Below, one piece after another: positions 42,500-51,059 of a DNA stretch of 64,000 nt; the stretch's first letter is position 1; each line of letters opens with the position of its first letter. The translations under genes and the position numbers were made by a program. The DNA is from Glycomyces sp. YM15 (GTDB lineage Bacteria; Actinomycetota; Actinomycetes; Mycobacteriales; Micromonosporaceae). Under the pieces are notes generated by a model. It saw only the letters and a list, made by a program, of their open reading frames with translations. It was not told the DNA's origin and searched no databases. The stretch lies in assembly GCF_016918015.1 (NCBI RefSeq), contig NZ_JAERMK010000007.1, positions 147,839-211,838 on the forward strand, read 5' to 3'.

Positions 42500-43585
42500 A
42501 TGCGAAGTCGCATGAGGACGCTCATCGCCACCCTGTCCGCCATCGTCGTCACCCTCGGCGCCGCCGCCGTGGTGCTCGGCGTCGCCGCCGCACCCGCGCA
42601 GGCGCAGACCTGCAACGGCTACGTCGCACTCACCTTCGACGACGGGCCCAACCCCGGCACCACCACCAACCTGCTGAACGCCCTGACCTCCAACGGTCTG
42701 CGCGCCACCATGTTCAACCTCGGACGGCAGGTCGCCGCCAACCCCTCGCTCGCCCGCGCGCAGGTCAGCGCCGGCATGTGGGTCGCCAACCACACGCAGA
42801 CCCACGCCGACCTGACCAAGCTGTCCGCCTCGCAGGCGACCCAGGAGATCTCCAGCGCCCAGCAGGCGATCCAGCAGGCCACCGGGGTCGCCCCGACACT
42901 GTTCCGCCCGCCCTACGGGGCCACGAACGCCACGGTCAAGTCCATCGCGGCCCAGCAGGGCCTCACCGAGATCCTCTGGACCGTCGACTCGCAGGACTGG
43001 AACTCCGCCAGCACCGCGCAGATCGTGCAGAGCGCCCGCAACCTCCAGGACGGCGGCGTCATCCTGATGCACGACGCCTACCAGAACACCATCAACGCGA
43101 TCCCGCAGATCGCCGCCGACCTGCGCTCGCGCGGGCTCTGCGCGGGCATGATCTCGCCGTCCACCGGCCGCGCCGTCGCCCCTGACGGCGGCGGCGGTGG
43201 CGGTGGAACCGGCACCGACCTGCTCCGCAGCAATTCGGCCGGGAAGTGCATCGACGTGCCCGGCGGCAACACCGCAGGCGGCACGAAGGTCCAGCTCTAC
43301 AGCTGCTACGAGGGCGCGAACCAGCAGTTCACCTACACTGCCGCGCAGGAGCTGCGGGTCCTCGGCAGGTGCCTCGAAGCGCCCTCGGGCGGCAACGGCG
43401 CGGAACTGCAGATCAACGCTTGCAGCAACGCCGCGAGCCAGCAGTGGACGTTCGGCTCCGACGGCACGATCCGCAGCGTCGGCTACGCGAACCTGTGCCT
43501 GGACGTCTACAGCTCCGACAACGGCGCCCCCGTCCAGCTCTACAGCTGCTGGGGCGGCGACAACCAGAAGTGGACCCGCGTCTGA
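42500..43585 (+). CDS. Secreted polysaccharide deacetylase with ricin-type lectin domain
   Basis: 361 aa. Signal peptide residues 1-36 (TLIATLSAIVVTLG... ending AQAQ). CE4 NodB domain: TFDDGP (45-50), HTQTH zinc ligands (98-102), RPPYGATN, WTVDSQDW and LMHDAY. A Gly-rich linker leads to a CBM13/ricin B trefoil from about residue 245 with repeated LYSCYEGANQQF and LYSCWGGDNQKW. It removes acetyl groups from chitin, xylan or peptidoglycan, tethered to the polymer by the lectin. ATG 42500 was chosen for its AAGGAGG site. Confidence 0.92.
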   Translation: MRSRMRTLIATLSAIVVTLGAAAVVLGVAAAPAQAQTCNGYVALTFDDGPNPGTTTNLLNALTSNGLRATMFNLGRQVAANPSLARAQVSAGMWVANHTQTHADLTKLSASQATQEISSAQQAIQQATGVAPTLFRPPYGATNATVKSIAAQQGLTEILWTVDSQDWNSASTAQIVQSARNLQDGGVILMHDAYQNTINAIPQIAADLRSRGLCAGMISPSTGRAVAPDGGGGGGGTGTDLLRSNSAGKCIDVPGGNTAGGTKVQLYSCYEGANQQFTYTAAQELRVLGRCLEAPSGGNGAELQINACSNAASQQWTFGSDGTIRSVGYANLCLDVYSSDNGAPVQLYSCWGGDNQKWTRV

Positions 43586-43604
43586 CGGGCGCCGCCGATT
43601 GACG

Positions 43605-43640
43605 ACCTCCGGCCGGCCCTCGGGCCGACCGGAGGTTTCG
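43605..43640 (+). terminator. Terminator after the deacetylase
   Basis: Outer stem ACCTCCGG/CCGGAGGT (43605-43612, 43629-43636) with an inner GGCCC/GGGCC stem, then TTTCG. Confidence 0.65.
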
Positions 43641-43653
43641 CGCAAAATCCCCA

Positions 43654-43689
43654 CAAATTCAAGACCGTACATTTGTACGATTGAATTTG
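43654..43689. promoter_or_regulatory. AT-rich double inverted repeat before the transglutaminase-like gene
   Basis: CGTACA-TT-TGTACG (43666-43679) is flanked by CAAATTCAA (43654-43662) and TTGAATTTG (43681-43689), a second exact inverted pair displaced by one base from the inner centre. Very AT-rich for this genome. It lies ~60 bases ahead of ATG 43746, so it is probably an operator over the promoter. Confidence 0.6.
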
Positions 43690-43745
43690 GATACCAGGGC
43701 GCAAATCTCCATAGACTTCAGGGCACCTCGTTCGAAAGGAACACC

Positions 43746-44633
43746 ATGAGCGCCGACGAAGTCCTCGCCTACTACACCCAGCCCGGCCCGCTCTCCGACG
43801 CCGGAGACCACCGCGAAGCGCTGCGCGCCGTCCCCGGCGACATCTCCTCGATCCTCACTGCCGTGCAAGGCATACTCGTCCACCAGGACCTCGCCGCCGC
43901 CTACGGATTCGAAATGCCCGAAGGGCGCCGGACCACCGCGCACTTCCGCGCGACCGAACCGATCCTCGGTCGCATCCTCGAAGAAGACGCCCGCCCGCTC
44001 ACCGAGCCCCGCGCCCCTGAACGGCGGATCGCCTGCACCTGCCGCACCTTCAGCCTCGTCACCGTCGCCGCGATGCGCGTCCACGGCATCCCTGCCCGCG
44101 CCCGCTGCGGCTTCGGCAACTACTTCGAGCCCGACTGGCACATCGACCACTGGGTGGCCGAGTACTGGAACGGAAGCCAATGGATCCTCTCCGACGCCCA
44201 GATGGACCCCGTGCTCACCGAAGCGATCGGCTTCGAGTTCGATCCGGCCGACGTCCCCCGCGACCGCTTCGTCGTCGGCGGCCGAGCCTGGACCGAGTAC
44301 CGCGAGGGCCGGCTCGACCCCGACAAGTGCGGCCTGACGATCCCGGGGGAGCAGGGTGCCTGGTGGATCGCGGGCAACCTCATCCGTGACGTGGCCTCCC
44401 TGTCCAACATGGAACTGCTGCCGTGGGACGTCTGGGGCGCCATGCCCGAGCCCGAGGACGAGATCGGCCCCGACCTGACCGCGCTCCTCGACGAGCTCGC
44501 CGCCGTCACCGCAGACCCCGGCACCGCCGCGAACGTCCGGCCGCGCTACGAATCCGACGACCGCATCCGCGTTCCCGACCAGGTCCGAAACCACCTGCGT
44601 CAGGCCCTCGAACCGGTCATCGCAGCCGACTGA
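43746..44633 (+). CDS. Transglutaminase-like protein
   Basis: 295 aa, no signal peptide. The papain-fold core shows the Cys in CTCRTFSLVTVAAMRVHGIPARARCGF, the His in HIDHWVAEYWNGSQW and a following Asp (LSDAQMD). Bacterial members are proteases, amidases or inactive scaffolds; the role here is unknown. AAAGGAA precedes ATG 43746. The inverted repeat upstream suggests its own regulation. Confidence 0.78.
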   Translation: MSADEVLAYYTQPGPLSDAGDHREALRAVPGDISSILTAVQGILVHQDLAAAYGFEMPEGRRTTAHFRATEPILGRILEEDARPLTEPRAPERRIACTCRTFSLVTVAAMRVHGIPARARCGFGNYFEPDWHIDHWVAEYWNGSQWILSDAQMDPVLTEAIGFEFDPADVPRDRFVVGGRAWTEYREGRLDPDKCGLTIPGEQGAWWIAGNLIRDVASLSNMELLPWDVWGAMPEPEDEIGPDLTALLDELAAVTADPGTAANVRPRYESDDRIRVPDQVRNHLRQALEPVIAAD

Positions 44634-44687
44634 CCCTCCGGTGCTGTACGGTTCGGTGCGTATCCCACACAAAAGGAGTGACCAACA

Positions 44688-45173
44688 GTGGACGTGGAGC
44701 GCACCGAGCTGCCCGGAATCGGAGTGCGGTTCGAATTCGAGACCAAACGCCATGTGCGCCTAGGCATCGTCGCCCACCGCGAGGGCCGCCGCGACTTCAT
44801 CATCTACGACCCCGACGATCCCGACTCGATGCTCGACTGCATCGTCTTCTCCGCCGACGAATCCGCCGCGATCGGCGAACTCCTCGGCGGTGCCCGCATC
44901 GTCGAGAAGCTCAACCGCCTCCACCACGAGATCGACAACCTCGTCTCGCGACAGCTGCACGTGGACGCCACCAGTCCCTACGCCGATCGCCCGCTCGGCG
45001 ACACCCGCGCCCGCACCCGCACCGGCGCCTCCGTCGTCGCCATCGTCCGCGCGGACGGCGTCGAGACTGGACCCGCGCCTTCCGCGATCCTCCATGTCGG
45101 GGACCGCCTCGTCACCATCGGGACGCAAGAGGCCGTCGACGCCGTCGACCGGATCTTGCGCGGGCTCGAATAA
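44688..45173 (+). CDS. khtT: Regulatory subunit of K+/H+ antiporter (TrkA-C domain, KhtT-like)
   Basis: 161 aa. The N-terminal half begins VERTELPGIGVRFEFET, typical of KhtT-like proteins; the C-terminal half (about 85-161) is a TrkA_C/RCK-C domain with GASVVAIVR and HVGDRLVTIGTQEAVD. It gates the partner antiporter in response to nucleotides or pH. GTG 44688 follows AAAAGGAG. Its stop overlaps the antiporter start as TAATG. Confidence 0.85.
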   Translation: MDVERTELPGIGVRFEFETKRHVRLGIVAHREGRRDFIIYDPDDPDSMLDCIVFSADESAAIGELLGGARIVEKLNRLHHEIDNLVSRQLHVDATSPYADRPLGDTRARTRTGASVVAIVRADGVETGPAPSAILHVGDRLVTIGTQEAVDAVDRILRGLE

Positions 45174-46363
45174 TGCACGAGACCGTCGAGCTCCTTCTTG
45201 AACTCGGCCTCCTCATCGGAGCCCTCGGTCTGCTCGGAGCCCTCGCCGGACGATTCGGCATCTCCGCCATCCCCCTCTACCTCCTCGCGGGCCTCGCCTT
45301 CGGCCACGGCGGCATCTATGAGATGCACGCGATCACCGGCTTTCTCGCCGTCGGCGCCCAAGTCGGAGTCGTCCTCCTCCTCTTCACCCTCGGCCTCGAG
45401 TACACGCCGCGCGAACTGCTCGGCACCATGAGGACCTCATGGCTCGGCGCCGTGGTCGACCTGGTCCTCAACGCCACGCCCGGCGTGGTCTGCGCGCTGC
45501 TGCTCGGCTGGGGACCGGCCGCCGCCGTCGTCTTCGGCGGCGTCACCTACATCTCCTCGTCGGGCATCATCGCGAAGGTCCTCACCGACCTCGGTTGGCT
45601 CGGCAACCGCGAAACGCCCACGGTCCTCGCACTCCTGGTCGCCGAAGACCTGGTCATGGCCCTCTACCTGCCGATCGTGACCACGATCCTGGCCGGACTC
45701 GCGTTCGCGCAGGCCGCCGTCGGCCTCGGCATCGCGCTGCTCGCCGTGGCCGCCGCCTTCGTGGTCGCGTCCCGGTTCGGCGGACTCCTGTCGAGGTTCC
45801 TCTCCTCCCCGAACGACGAGATCCTCATGCTCAAGGTCATGGGCATCGTCCTCGTCGTGGCAGGTCTCGCCGAACAGGTGCACGTCTCGGCCGCGGTCGG
45901 CGCGTTCATCGTCGGCATGGCCCTCTCCGGCGAGGTCTCCCGCCAAGCCGAGGAGACGTTGGAACCACTGAAGAACCTGTTCGCGGCGATCTTCTTCGTC
46001 AACTTCGGCCTCGAGACCGACCCGACCGCGCTCCCGCCGGTGCTCCCCGTCGCGGTCGCGCTGGCGGTCGTCACGATCGCGACGAAGTTCGCCACGGGCT
46101 GGTGGGCGGCCGGGCGGGGCGGTTCGGCATTCACCGGCAAGCTCCGCGCCGGGCTCGTGCTCCTGCCGCGCGGCGAGTTCTCGATCGTCATCGCCGGACT
46201 CGGCGTCACCGCCGGGCTCGACCCCGCGCTCGGGTCCGTCGCCGCAGCGTACGTGCTGATCCTGGCCGCCATCGGCCCGCTCGCGCCGCGCTTGGTGGGT
46301 CCGATCGTGGCCAAGCGCCGCAAGAAGAGCCGCGCGAGACGCGTCGCGGAGGCCGCCACATGA
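45173..46363 (+). CDS. khtU: CPA2-type cation/H+ antiporter (KhtU-like)
   Basis: 396 aa, about twelve membrane segments, monovalent cation:proton antiporter-2 family. Characteristic stretches are LYLLAGLAFGHGG, LFTLGLEYTPREL, LLVAEDLVMA and LLPRGEFSIVIAGLG. The translational coupling with khtT supports a KhtTU-type K+ efflux system in the plasma membrane, helping with alkaline or electrophile stress. Closed by a strong terminator at 46367. Confidence 0.9.
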   Translation: MHETVELLLELGLLIGALGLLGALAGRFGISAIPLYLLAGLAFGHGGIYEMHAITGFLAVGAQVGVVLLLFTLGLEYTPRELLGTMRTSWLGAVVDLVLNATPGVVCALLLGWGPAAAVVFGGVTYISSSGIIAKVLTDLGWLGNRETPTVLALLVAEDLVMALYLPIVTTILAGLAFAQAAVGLGIALLAVAAAFVVASRFGGLLSRFLSSPNDEILMLKVMGIVLVVAGLAEQVHVSAAVGAFIVGMALSGEVSRQAEETLEPLKNLFAAIFFVNFGLETDPTALPPVLPVAVALAVVTIATKFATGWWAAGRGGSAFTGKLRAGLVLLPRGEFSIVIAGLGVTAGLDPALGSVAAAYVLILAAIGPLAPRLVGPIVAKRRKKSRARRVAEAAT

Positions 46364-46366
46364 CGC

Positions 46367-46406
46367 TGCGGTGGCGGGAGTCGCACCTTTCACTCCCGCC
46401 ACCGCA
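46367..46406 (+). terminator. Terminator after the antiporter operon
   Basis: 15-bp perfect stem (46367-46381 with 46392-46406) and 10-nt loop, immediately after the stop. Confidence 0.8.
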
Positions 46407-46444
46407 CAGCGCGGTCCGTTGTCTCGGCTTGATAGAACTCATGG

Positions 46445-47767
46445 ATGGCTGAAACCGCGAACCCGCCCCGCCCGCAAGACGAGGTCGTCGACATCGCGCG
46501 CGACCTCATCCGCATCGACACCACCAACACCGGCGACAACGCGACCGCCACGGGCGAACGCGCCGCCGCCGAGTACGTCGCGGAGAAGCTCGCCGAAGTC
46601 GGCCTCGAGCCGAAGATCTACGAATCGGCCCCCGGCCGCGCCTCGGTCGCCTGCCGCTACCCCGGCGCCGACGCCACCCGCGGTGCCCTGCTGCTCCACG
46701 GCCACCTCGACGTCGTCCCCGCGGAACCCGACGAGTGGACCGTCCACCCCTTCTCCGGCGAGATCAAGGACGGCTACCTCTTCGGCCGCGGTGCCGTCGA
46801 CATGAAGGACTTCGACGCGATGCTCCTCGCCCTCGTGCGCGACTGGAAGCGCCGCGGCAAGGTTCCCCCGCGCGACCTCGTCCTCCTCTTCACCGCCGAC
46901 GAAGAGGCCGGCTCCGACTACGGCGCCCGCTTCATGGTCGAACAGCACCCTGAAGTCTTCGAAGGCGTCACCGAAGCGGTCGGCGAAGTCGGCGGCTTCT
47001 CCGTGACCCTCCCGAACGACCTGCGCGTCTACGTGGTCCAGACCGCCGAGAAGGGCCTCGACTGGCTCCGCCTGCGCGCCACCGGCCGCCCCGGGCACGG
47101 CTCCATGCTCCACGACGACAACGCCGTCACCCGCCTCACCCGCGCCGTCGCCAACATCGGCCAGCACGAGTTCCCGGTCGAGATGACCCCCACGGTCCGC
47201 CAGTTCCTCGAATCCGTCTCGGAGCTGACGGGCATCGCATTCGACCCGGACAACCCCGACGAGACGGTCGCCAAACTGGGCCCGGTCGCCCGACTCATCG
47301 GCGCGACCCTCCGCAACACCGCCAACCCCACCCGCCTCAACGCGGGCTACAAGACGAACGTCATCCCCTCGACCGCCGACGCCGTCATCGACTGCCGCTC
47401 GCTCCCGGGCCGCAACGACGAACTCGAAGCCGTCCTCCGCGAACTCGCCGGCGACGGCATCGACTTCGAGTACGAGATCCGCCAACCCGGCTACGAGACC
47501 TCCTTCGACGGCGTCCTCGTCGACGCGATGGCCGAGGCGATCCGCCAAGCCGACCCCGGCGCCCGCACCGTCCCGTACATGCTCTCGGGAGGCACCGACG
47601 CGAAGGCCTTCGCGACCCTCGGCATCCGCTGCTTCGGCTTCGCGCCCCTCAAGCTGCCCGCCGACCTCGACTTCACCGCCCTGTTCCACGGCATCGACGA
47701 GCGCGTCCCGCTCGACGGCCTCAAGTTCGGCGTCGACGTCATGGACCGCTTCGTCAGCCGGTCCTAG
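46445..47767 (+). CDS. M20-family metallopeptidase
   Basis: 440 aa. Zinc-binding and catalytic residues are clear: HGHLDVVP (His, Asp), GRGAVDMKDF (bridging Asp), TADEEAGSDYG (catalytic Glu pair), and FHGIDERVPLDGLKFG near the end. The insertion RLRATGRPGHGSMLHDDNAV marks the dimerisation lid. Likely a dipeptidase or aminoacylase-type amidohydrolase, cytosolic; the substrate is not decidable. ATG 46445 lies just behind TAGAAC, so the leader is very short. Ends at the terminator 47781. Confidence 0.9.
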   Translation: MAETANPPRPQDEVVDIARDLIRIDTTNTGDNATATGERAAAEYVAEKLAEVGLEPKIYESAPGRASVACRYPGADATRGALLLHGHLDVVPAEPDEWTVHPFSGEIKDGYLFGRGAVDMKDFDAMLLALVRDWKRRGKVPPRDLVLLFTADEEAGSDYGARFMVEQHPEVFEGVTEAVGEVGGFSVTLPNDLRVYVVQTAEKGLDWLRLRATGRPGHGSMLHDDNAVTRLTRAVANIGQHEFPVEMTPTVRQFLESVSELTGIAFDPDNPDETVAKLGPVARLIGATLRNTANPTRLNAGYKTNVIPSTADAVIDCRSLPGRNDELEAVLRELAGDGIDFEYEIRQPGYETSFDGVLVDAMAEAIRQADPGARTVPYMLSGGTDAKAFATLGIRCFGFAPLKLPADLDFTALFHGIDERVPLDGLKFGVDVMDRFVSRS

Positions 47768-47780
47768 CCTCGAGAACCCA

Positions 47781-47824
47781 ACGGGCCCCGCACCAGTGAG
47801 CGCACTCACCGGCGCGGGGCCCGT
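47781..47824 (+). terminator. Terminator after the M20 peptidase
   Basis: Outer stem ACGGGCCCCGC/GCGGGGCCCGT (47781-47791, 47814-47824) with a second internal hairpin GTGAG-CGCA-CTCAC (47796-47809). Confidence 0.7.
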
Positions 47825-47831
47825 CGTTCTC

Positions 47832-47861
47832 TGGACACCGCTCAGCAACCGCGACTACAAT
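47832..47861 (+). promoter_or_regulatory. Promoter of the ABC-F gene
   Basis: TGGACA (47832-47837), an 18-bp spacer, TACAAT (47856-47861), a near-consensus -10 box. The predicted start (about 47868-47869) is at the edge of the leader peptide ATG at 47870, leaving ~158 nt of transcript before the ABC-F start codon. Confidence 0.6.
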
Positions 47862-47869
47862 CGGACGCG

Positions 47870-47890
47870 ATGTTGATTTTCTTCTTCTAG
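47870..47890 (+). CDS. Six-codon leader peptide MLIFFF
   Basis: ATG TTG ATT TTC TTC TTC TAG lies at the predicted 5' end of the ABC-F transcript. The run of Phe codons in so short an ORF, in a leader that can fold GGCACGC with GCGTGCC further on, resembles ribosome-stalling leaders that control ABC-F and other ribosome-targeting resistance genes. Expression itself is not shown. Confidence 0.55.
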   Translation: MLIFFF

Positions 47891-48027
47891 AAGCAGCCAG
47901 GTCACCGCGTAGAGCCACGCTCCGCGACGACCGTCCGGGCACGCATCGCAATCCTTGAAGCCGAGCGCTCATCCGCGTGCCGTCCAACCGCAATCCCGAC
48001 GCGTACGACTGCATTCTGGAGGCGCCC

Positions 48028-49659
48028 ATGTTCCCCCATGCTCAACTAGCCCTTGTAGACGTCACCAAGCGCTACGGTGACAACCTCGTCCTCGACCGCG
48101 TCACCTTCACCGTCAGACCGGGGGAGAAGCTCGGCGTCATCGGCGACAACGGCTCCGGCAAGTCCACCCTGCTCAGGATCATCGCCGAAGTCGAAACGCC
48201 CGACAACGGCGAGCTGACGATCGCCTCCCCGGGAGGCATCGGCTACCTGCCGCAGCAACTCGACCTTCCCGAGCACGACACGGTCGCCGACGCGATCGAC
48301 CTCGCACTCGCGGACCTGCGCGAAATCGAACAGGCCATGCGCGACACCGAAAAGACGCTCACCGACGGCGACCAAGCCGCCGCCGAGCACTACGCCGACC
48401 TCATGGCCCGCTTCGAAGCCCGCGAAGGCTGGGGCGCCGACCTCCGCGTCGATCAGGCCCTGGCGGCTCTCGGCCTGCCCGACCTCGACCACGACCGTCC
48501 CCTGGGGATGCTCTCAGGCGGCGAGCGATCAAGACTCATGCTCGCCGCCACCCTAACGGCCCGCCCCGCCCTCCTCCTGCTCGACGAACCCTCGAACGAC
48601 CTGGACGACGACGCCGTCACCTGGCTCGAAGCGCAACTGCGCGAATGGAAGGGCACCGTCGTCGCGGTCACCCACGACCGCGCTTTCCTGGAGGCCGTCA
48701 CCACCACCATGCTCGAAATCGGGGACCGCAAGGCCCGCCGCTACGGCAACGGATACAGCGGCTACCTCATCGCCAAAGCGACGGAACGCCAACAGGCCCA
48801 GGAGGCCTACGACCGCTGGAACGCCGAAGTCGCCCGCCAGGAAGGCATCGTCGACCACAACGCCGACCGCATGGCCGCGATCCCGAGAAAGCTCCCGATG
48901 GCCAACATGTCCACGGGGGCCTTCCGGGCCCGCAACCGCGATCACGGTGCGGGCAGCCGTATCCGGGTCGCGAAACAGCAGCTGGAACGGTTGAAGGCCA
49001 ACCCGGCCCCGCGGCCACCCGAGCCGCTGCGTTTCAGCCCCGACCTCGCCGTCACCGGCTTTACAGCCGACGCCCCGGCCTTGCGGCTGAACGGCATCCG
49101 AGTGGGCGACCGCCTCAACGTCGAGGCCCTCTCGATCGCAAGAGGCGAACGCATCCTCATCACCGGCCCGAACGGAGCGGGAAAGACCACCCTTATGCGC
49201 GTCCTCGCAGGAGAACTCGAACCCGAAGCAGGCCGGACCGAACGCAACGGAGCCATCGGCCACCTACGTCAACTCGCAGGCCCGGGATCGGCTCGGGAAT
49301 CGGTACTCCGGGCCTTCGCCGCGGGCGGGATCGGCACCCTGGAAGAGCACGCCGAAAACCTCGACCGCCTGGGTCTGTTCACCCACGATGAATTCGGAAA
49401 GCCGGTCGCGACCCTCTCGGTGGGCCAACGCCGCCGCCTCGAACTGGCCAGACTGGTGAGCCGCCCAGTCGATGTCCTCCTCCTTGACGAACCGACCAAC
49501 CATCTGTCCCCGCTGCTCGCAGAGCAACTCCAAGAAGCCCTGGTCGACTACAAGGGAGCGGTGGTCCTGGTAAGCCACGACCGCCGCCTCCGCGAGTCCT
49601 TCCAAGGCCGCCGCCTGCGAATGGAGGCAGGAGTCATCGAAACGATCATGGCCTCTTGA
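48028..49659 (+). CDS. ABC-F ribosome protection/translation factor
   Basis: 543 aa with two ATPase domains and no membrane segments. First Walker A GDNGSGKST, signature MLSGGERSRL, Walker B LLLLDEPSNDLD; second Walker A GPNGAGKTT, signature TLSVGQRRRLEL, Walker B LLLDEPTNHLS. The linker between them (about residues 230-320) is charged and helical, the region that reaches the drug site in antibiotic-resistance ABC-Fs. ATG 48028 follows GGAGG. The leader peptide and promoter upstream suggest induction by a ribosome inhibitor. Related to macrolide/lincosamide-type actinobacterial ABC-Fs; the drug is not known. Confidence 0.9.
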   Translation: MFPHAQLALVDVTKRYGDNLVLDRVTFTVRPGEKLGVIGDNGSGKSTLLRIIAEVETPDNGELTIASPGGIGYLPQQLDLPEHDTVADAIDLALADLREIEQAMRDTEKTLTDGDQAAAEHYADLMARFEAREGWGADLRVDQALAALGLPDLDHDRPLGMLSGGERSRLMLAATLTARPALLLLDEPSNDLDDDAVTWLEAQLREWKGTVVAVTHDRAFLEAVTTTMLEIGDRKARRYGNGYSGYLIAKATERQQAQEAYDRWNAEVARQEGIVDHNADRMAAIPRKLPMANMSTGAFRARNRDHGAGSRIRVAKQQLERLKANPAPRPPEPLRFSPDLAVTGFTADAPALRLNGIRVGDRLNVEALSIARGERILITGPNGAGKTTLMRVLAGELEPEAGRTERNGAIGHLRQLAGPGSARESVLRAFAAGGIGTLEEHAENLDRLGLFTHDEFGKPVATLSVGQRRRLELARLVSRPVDVLLLDEPTNHLSPLLAEQLQEALVDYKGAVVLVSHDRRLRESFQGRRLRMEAGVIETIMAS

Positions 49660-49910
49660 ACGACGACGTGGTGAGCCGCGTTTCCGCCGGCTCGTGGCAT
49701 TGCCGGGCCGGGTCCTCTGATGCCCGACCTGGCATTGCTGTTCGCGCTGGCGGTCTTACCGGTGTGTGCCTCGTTCTGGACACTGCCTCCGGTCGAGGTG
49801 ATCCCGACCGGCAATCTCCCACCCAGCACGTCCCAAGGAAGGGCCGTGGTCCGCTGTGGATCCCGATAGCACGCGGGGACTGAGCGCGATGCCCTTGTTC
49901 AGGAGCAGTT
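49660..49910. other. Gap with no gene seen between ABC-F and repeat copy 2
   Basis: Open frames here lack recognisable domains and good ribosome sites. No terminator for the ABC-F gene was obvious. Confidence 0.35.
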
Positions 49911-50075
49911 GGCTCGGAATCGGTCCGGTTTGGGTTTCGGCCAGAGGCTTGGCGTAGTCTGCTTGCACCTACTCGCCACCTGTACGTTTTCCGTATCCCT
50001 GTGCGTACCTCAATCATCCCTCGCGTGACCCCTGACTGTCATCACCCACAGGGATAGAGGGCCCTCAAATTTCGT
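49911..50075 (+). repeat. Dispersed ~160-bp repeat, copy 2
   Basis: Matches 22660-22818 over its whole length with scattered substitutions. Conserved: CGGCCAGAGGCTTG, CGTAGTCTGCTT, the CCTGTAC / CCTGTGC pair with starts 19 bases apart (49979, 49998), and CTGTCATCACCCACAGG. The downstream ATG of copy 1 is missing here, so this copy looks inactive. Confidence 0.75.
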
Positions 50076-50109
50076 CCCGACCATCTCCGGTGCGAATCGC
50101 ACTGCGAGG

Positions 50110-50340
50110 AAGTCATCGGGGTGGACGGTCCGGGTGACATCTCAGTTGCGAGCTTCGACGGTCACCCGCTCGCCGAACTCTGGTCCCCGCCGCTCACCAC
50201 GGTCAAGCAGGACTTCGTCGGCCTGGGCCGCCGCGGCTTCCAGCTCCTGCAGAAGCGATGGACGAAGAACCTCCCGCTGCTACTCCTCGGAACGCCCCAA
50301 GATCGTCTTCCGCGACAGCACTGCCCCGCCCCTCGCCCGG
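50110..50340 (+). pseudogene. LacI-family regulator relic (C-terminal part, frameshifted)
   Basis: One frame gives GPGDISVASFDGHPLAELWS then PPLTTVKQDF and GRRGFQLLQ, the C-terminal ligand-domain pattern of LacI/GalR repressors; the expected ending PKIVFRDSTAPPLAR continues in a different frame. No helix-turn-helix or start codon precedes it; instead the repeat copy lies there. A decayed sugar regulator. Confidence 0.65.
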
Positions 50341-50685
50341 TTAGTGCATCGCGATGCCGAGGCAGGCGATGTGCTCAACCCCGGTGACCTCGAAGAAGGT
50401 GTAATGCTTCACCGGGCCGTCGAGCTGCTTCTCGCAGTAGGGCCGCTCCCAGTCCTCAGTGCTCTTCATAGAGTCGCGAACCGGAGACGACACTGCAAAG
50501 TAGTCGGCCCACATCGAATCGCAGGAGTCCACTACCAGGTACTTATCGCCCAGGTACTTGTTCACGCAGTGGCCGGAGGCCGAGGCGATCTGGTTGGGCG
50601 CGAACAAGAACACCGACGCGATGAGGGCCGCGAGGCCCACTCCGAGGGAGAGGATCGCCGCTCGGCGGCGCTGAGGGGACTGCAT
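50341..50685 (-). CDS. Small secreted or membrane-anchored Cys protein
   Basis: 114 aa. Basic N-terminus (SPQRRRAAIL), one hydrophobic segment (LSLGVGLAALIASVFLF, about residues 11-28), then an extracytoplasmic part of ~85 residues with four Cys that could form two disulfides. No family recognised. ATG 50685 lies seven bases after a TAGAGT -10 box (50693-50698), indicating a leaderless mRNA. Confidence 0.55.
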   Translation of the reverse strand: MQSPQRRRAAILSLGVGLAALIASVFLFAPNQIASASGHCVNKYLGDKYLVVDSCDSMWADYFAVSSPVRDSMKSTEDWERPYCEKQLDGPVKHYTFFEVTGVEHIACLGIAMH

Positions 50686-50699
50686 GCCCTTCACTCTAG

Positions 50700-51046
50700 C
50701 CTCAGCCAGTTCACCTGCGAAAATGTGTGCTTAGCACGGCGTCGAAAGTTCATTGCGCGACTGTCGGTGACGGCCGTGGGGGCGTGTCCGACTGGTTGGG
50801 ACGCAAGGAGTTCGAGTGAACGGGGACGCGACCGCCATCGCCCACCACAAGGCCGCAGCCTCGGCAGCCGCCTGACCGGCCTCGCCCGCCTCTACGGCGA
50901 GATCACCCGGACCGTCCACCCCGATGACTTCCATAACCCACTGGTCAGAGTGGATATGCGACCACAACGAGCAAGCACGCCGATCCCACTACCGGCGACG
51001 AAACGACCACCAGCCGTCATGGCATCACAAACTTCCGCCGCCGTAC
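50700..51046. other. Gap of ~350 bases without a clear gene
   Basis: Short frames only; one reads LTGLARLYGEITRTVHPDD but has no start or family match. Probably the remains of accessory genes, continuous with the decayed segment to its left. Confidence 0.35.
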
Positions 51047-51059
51047 TAGGGTCGGATCG

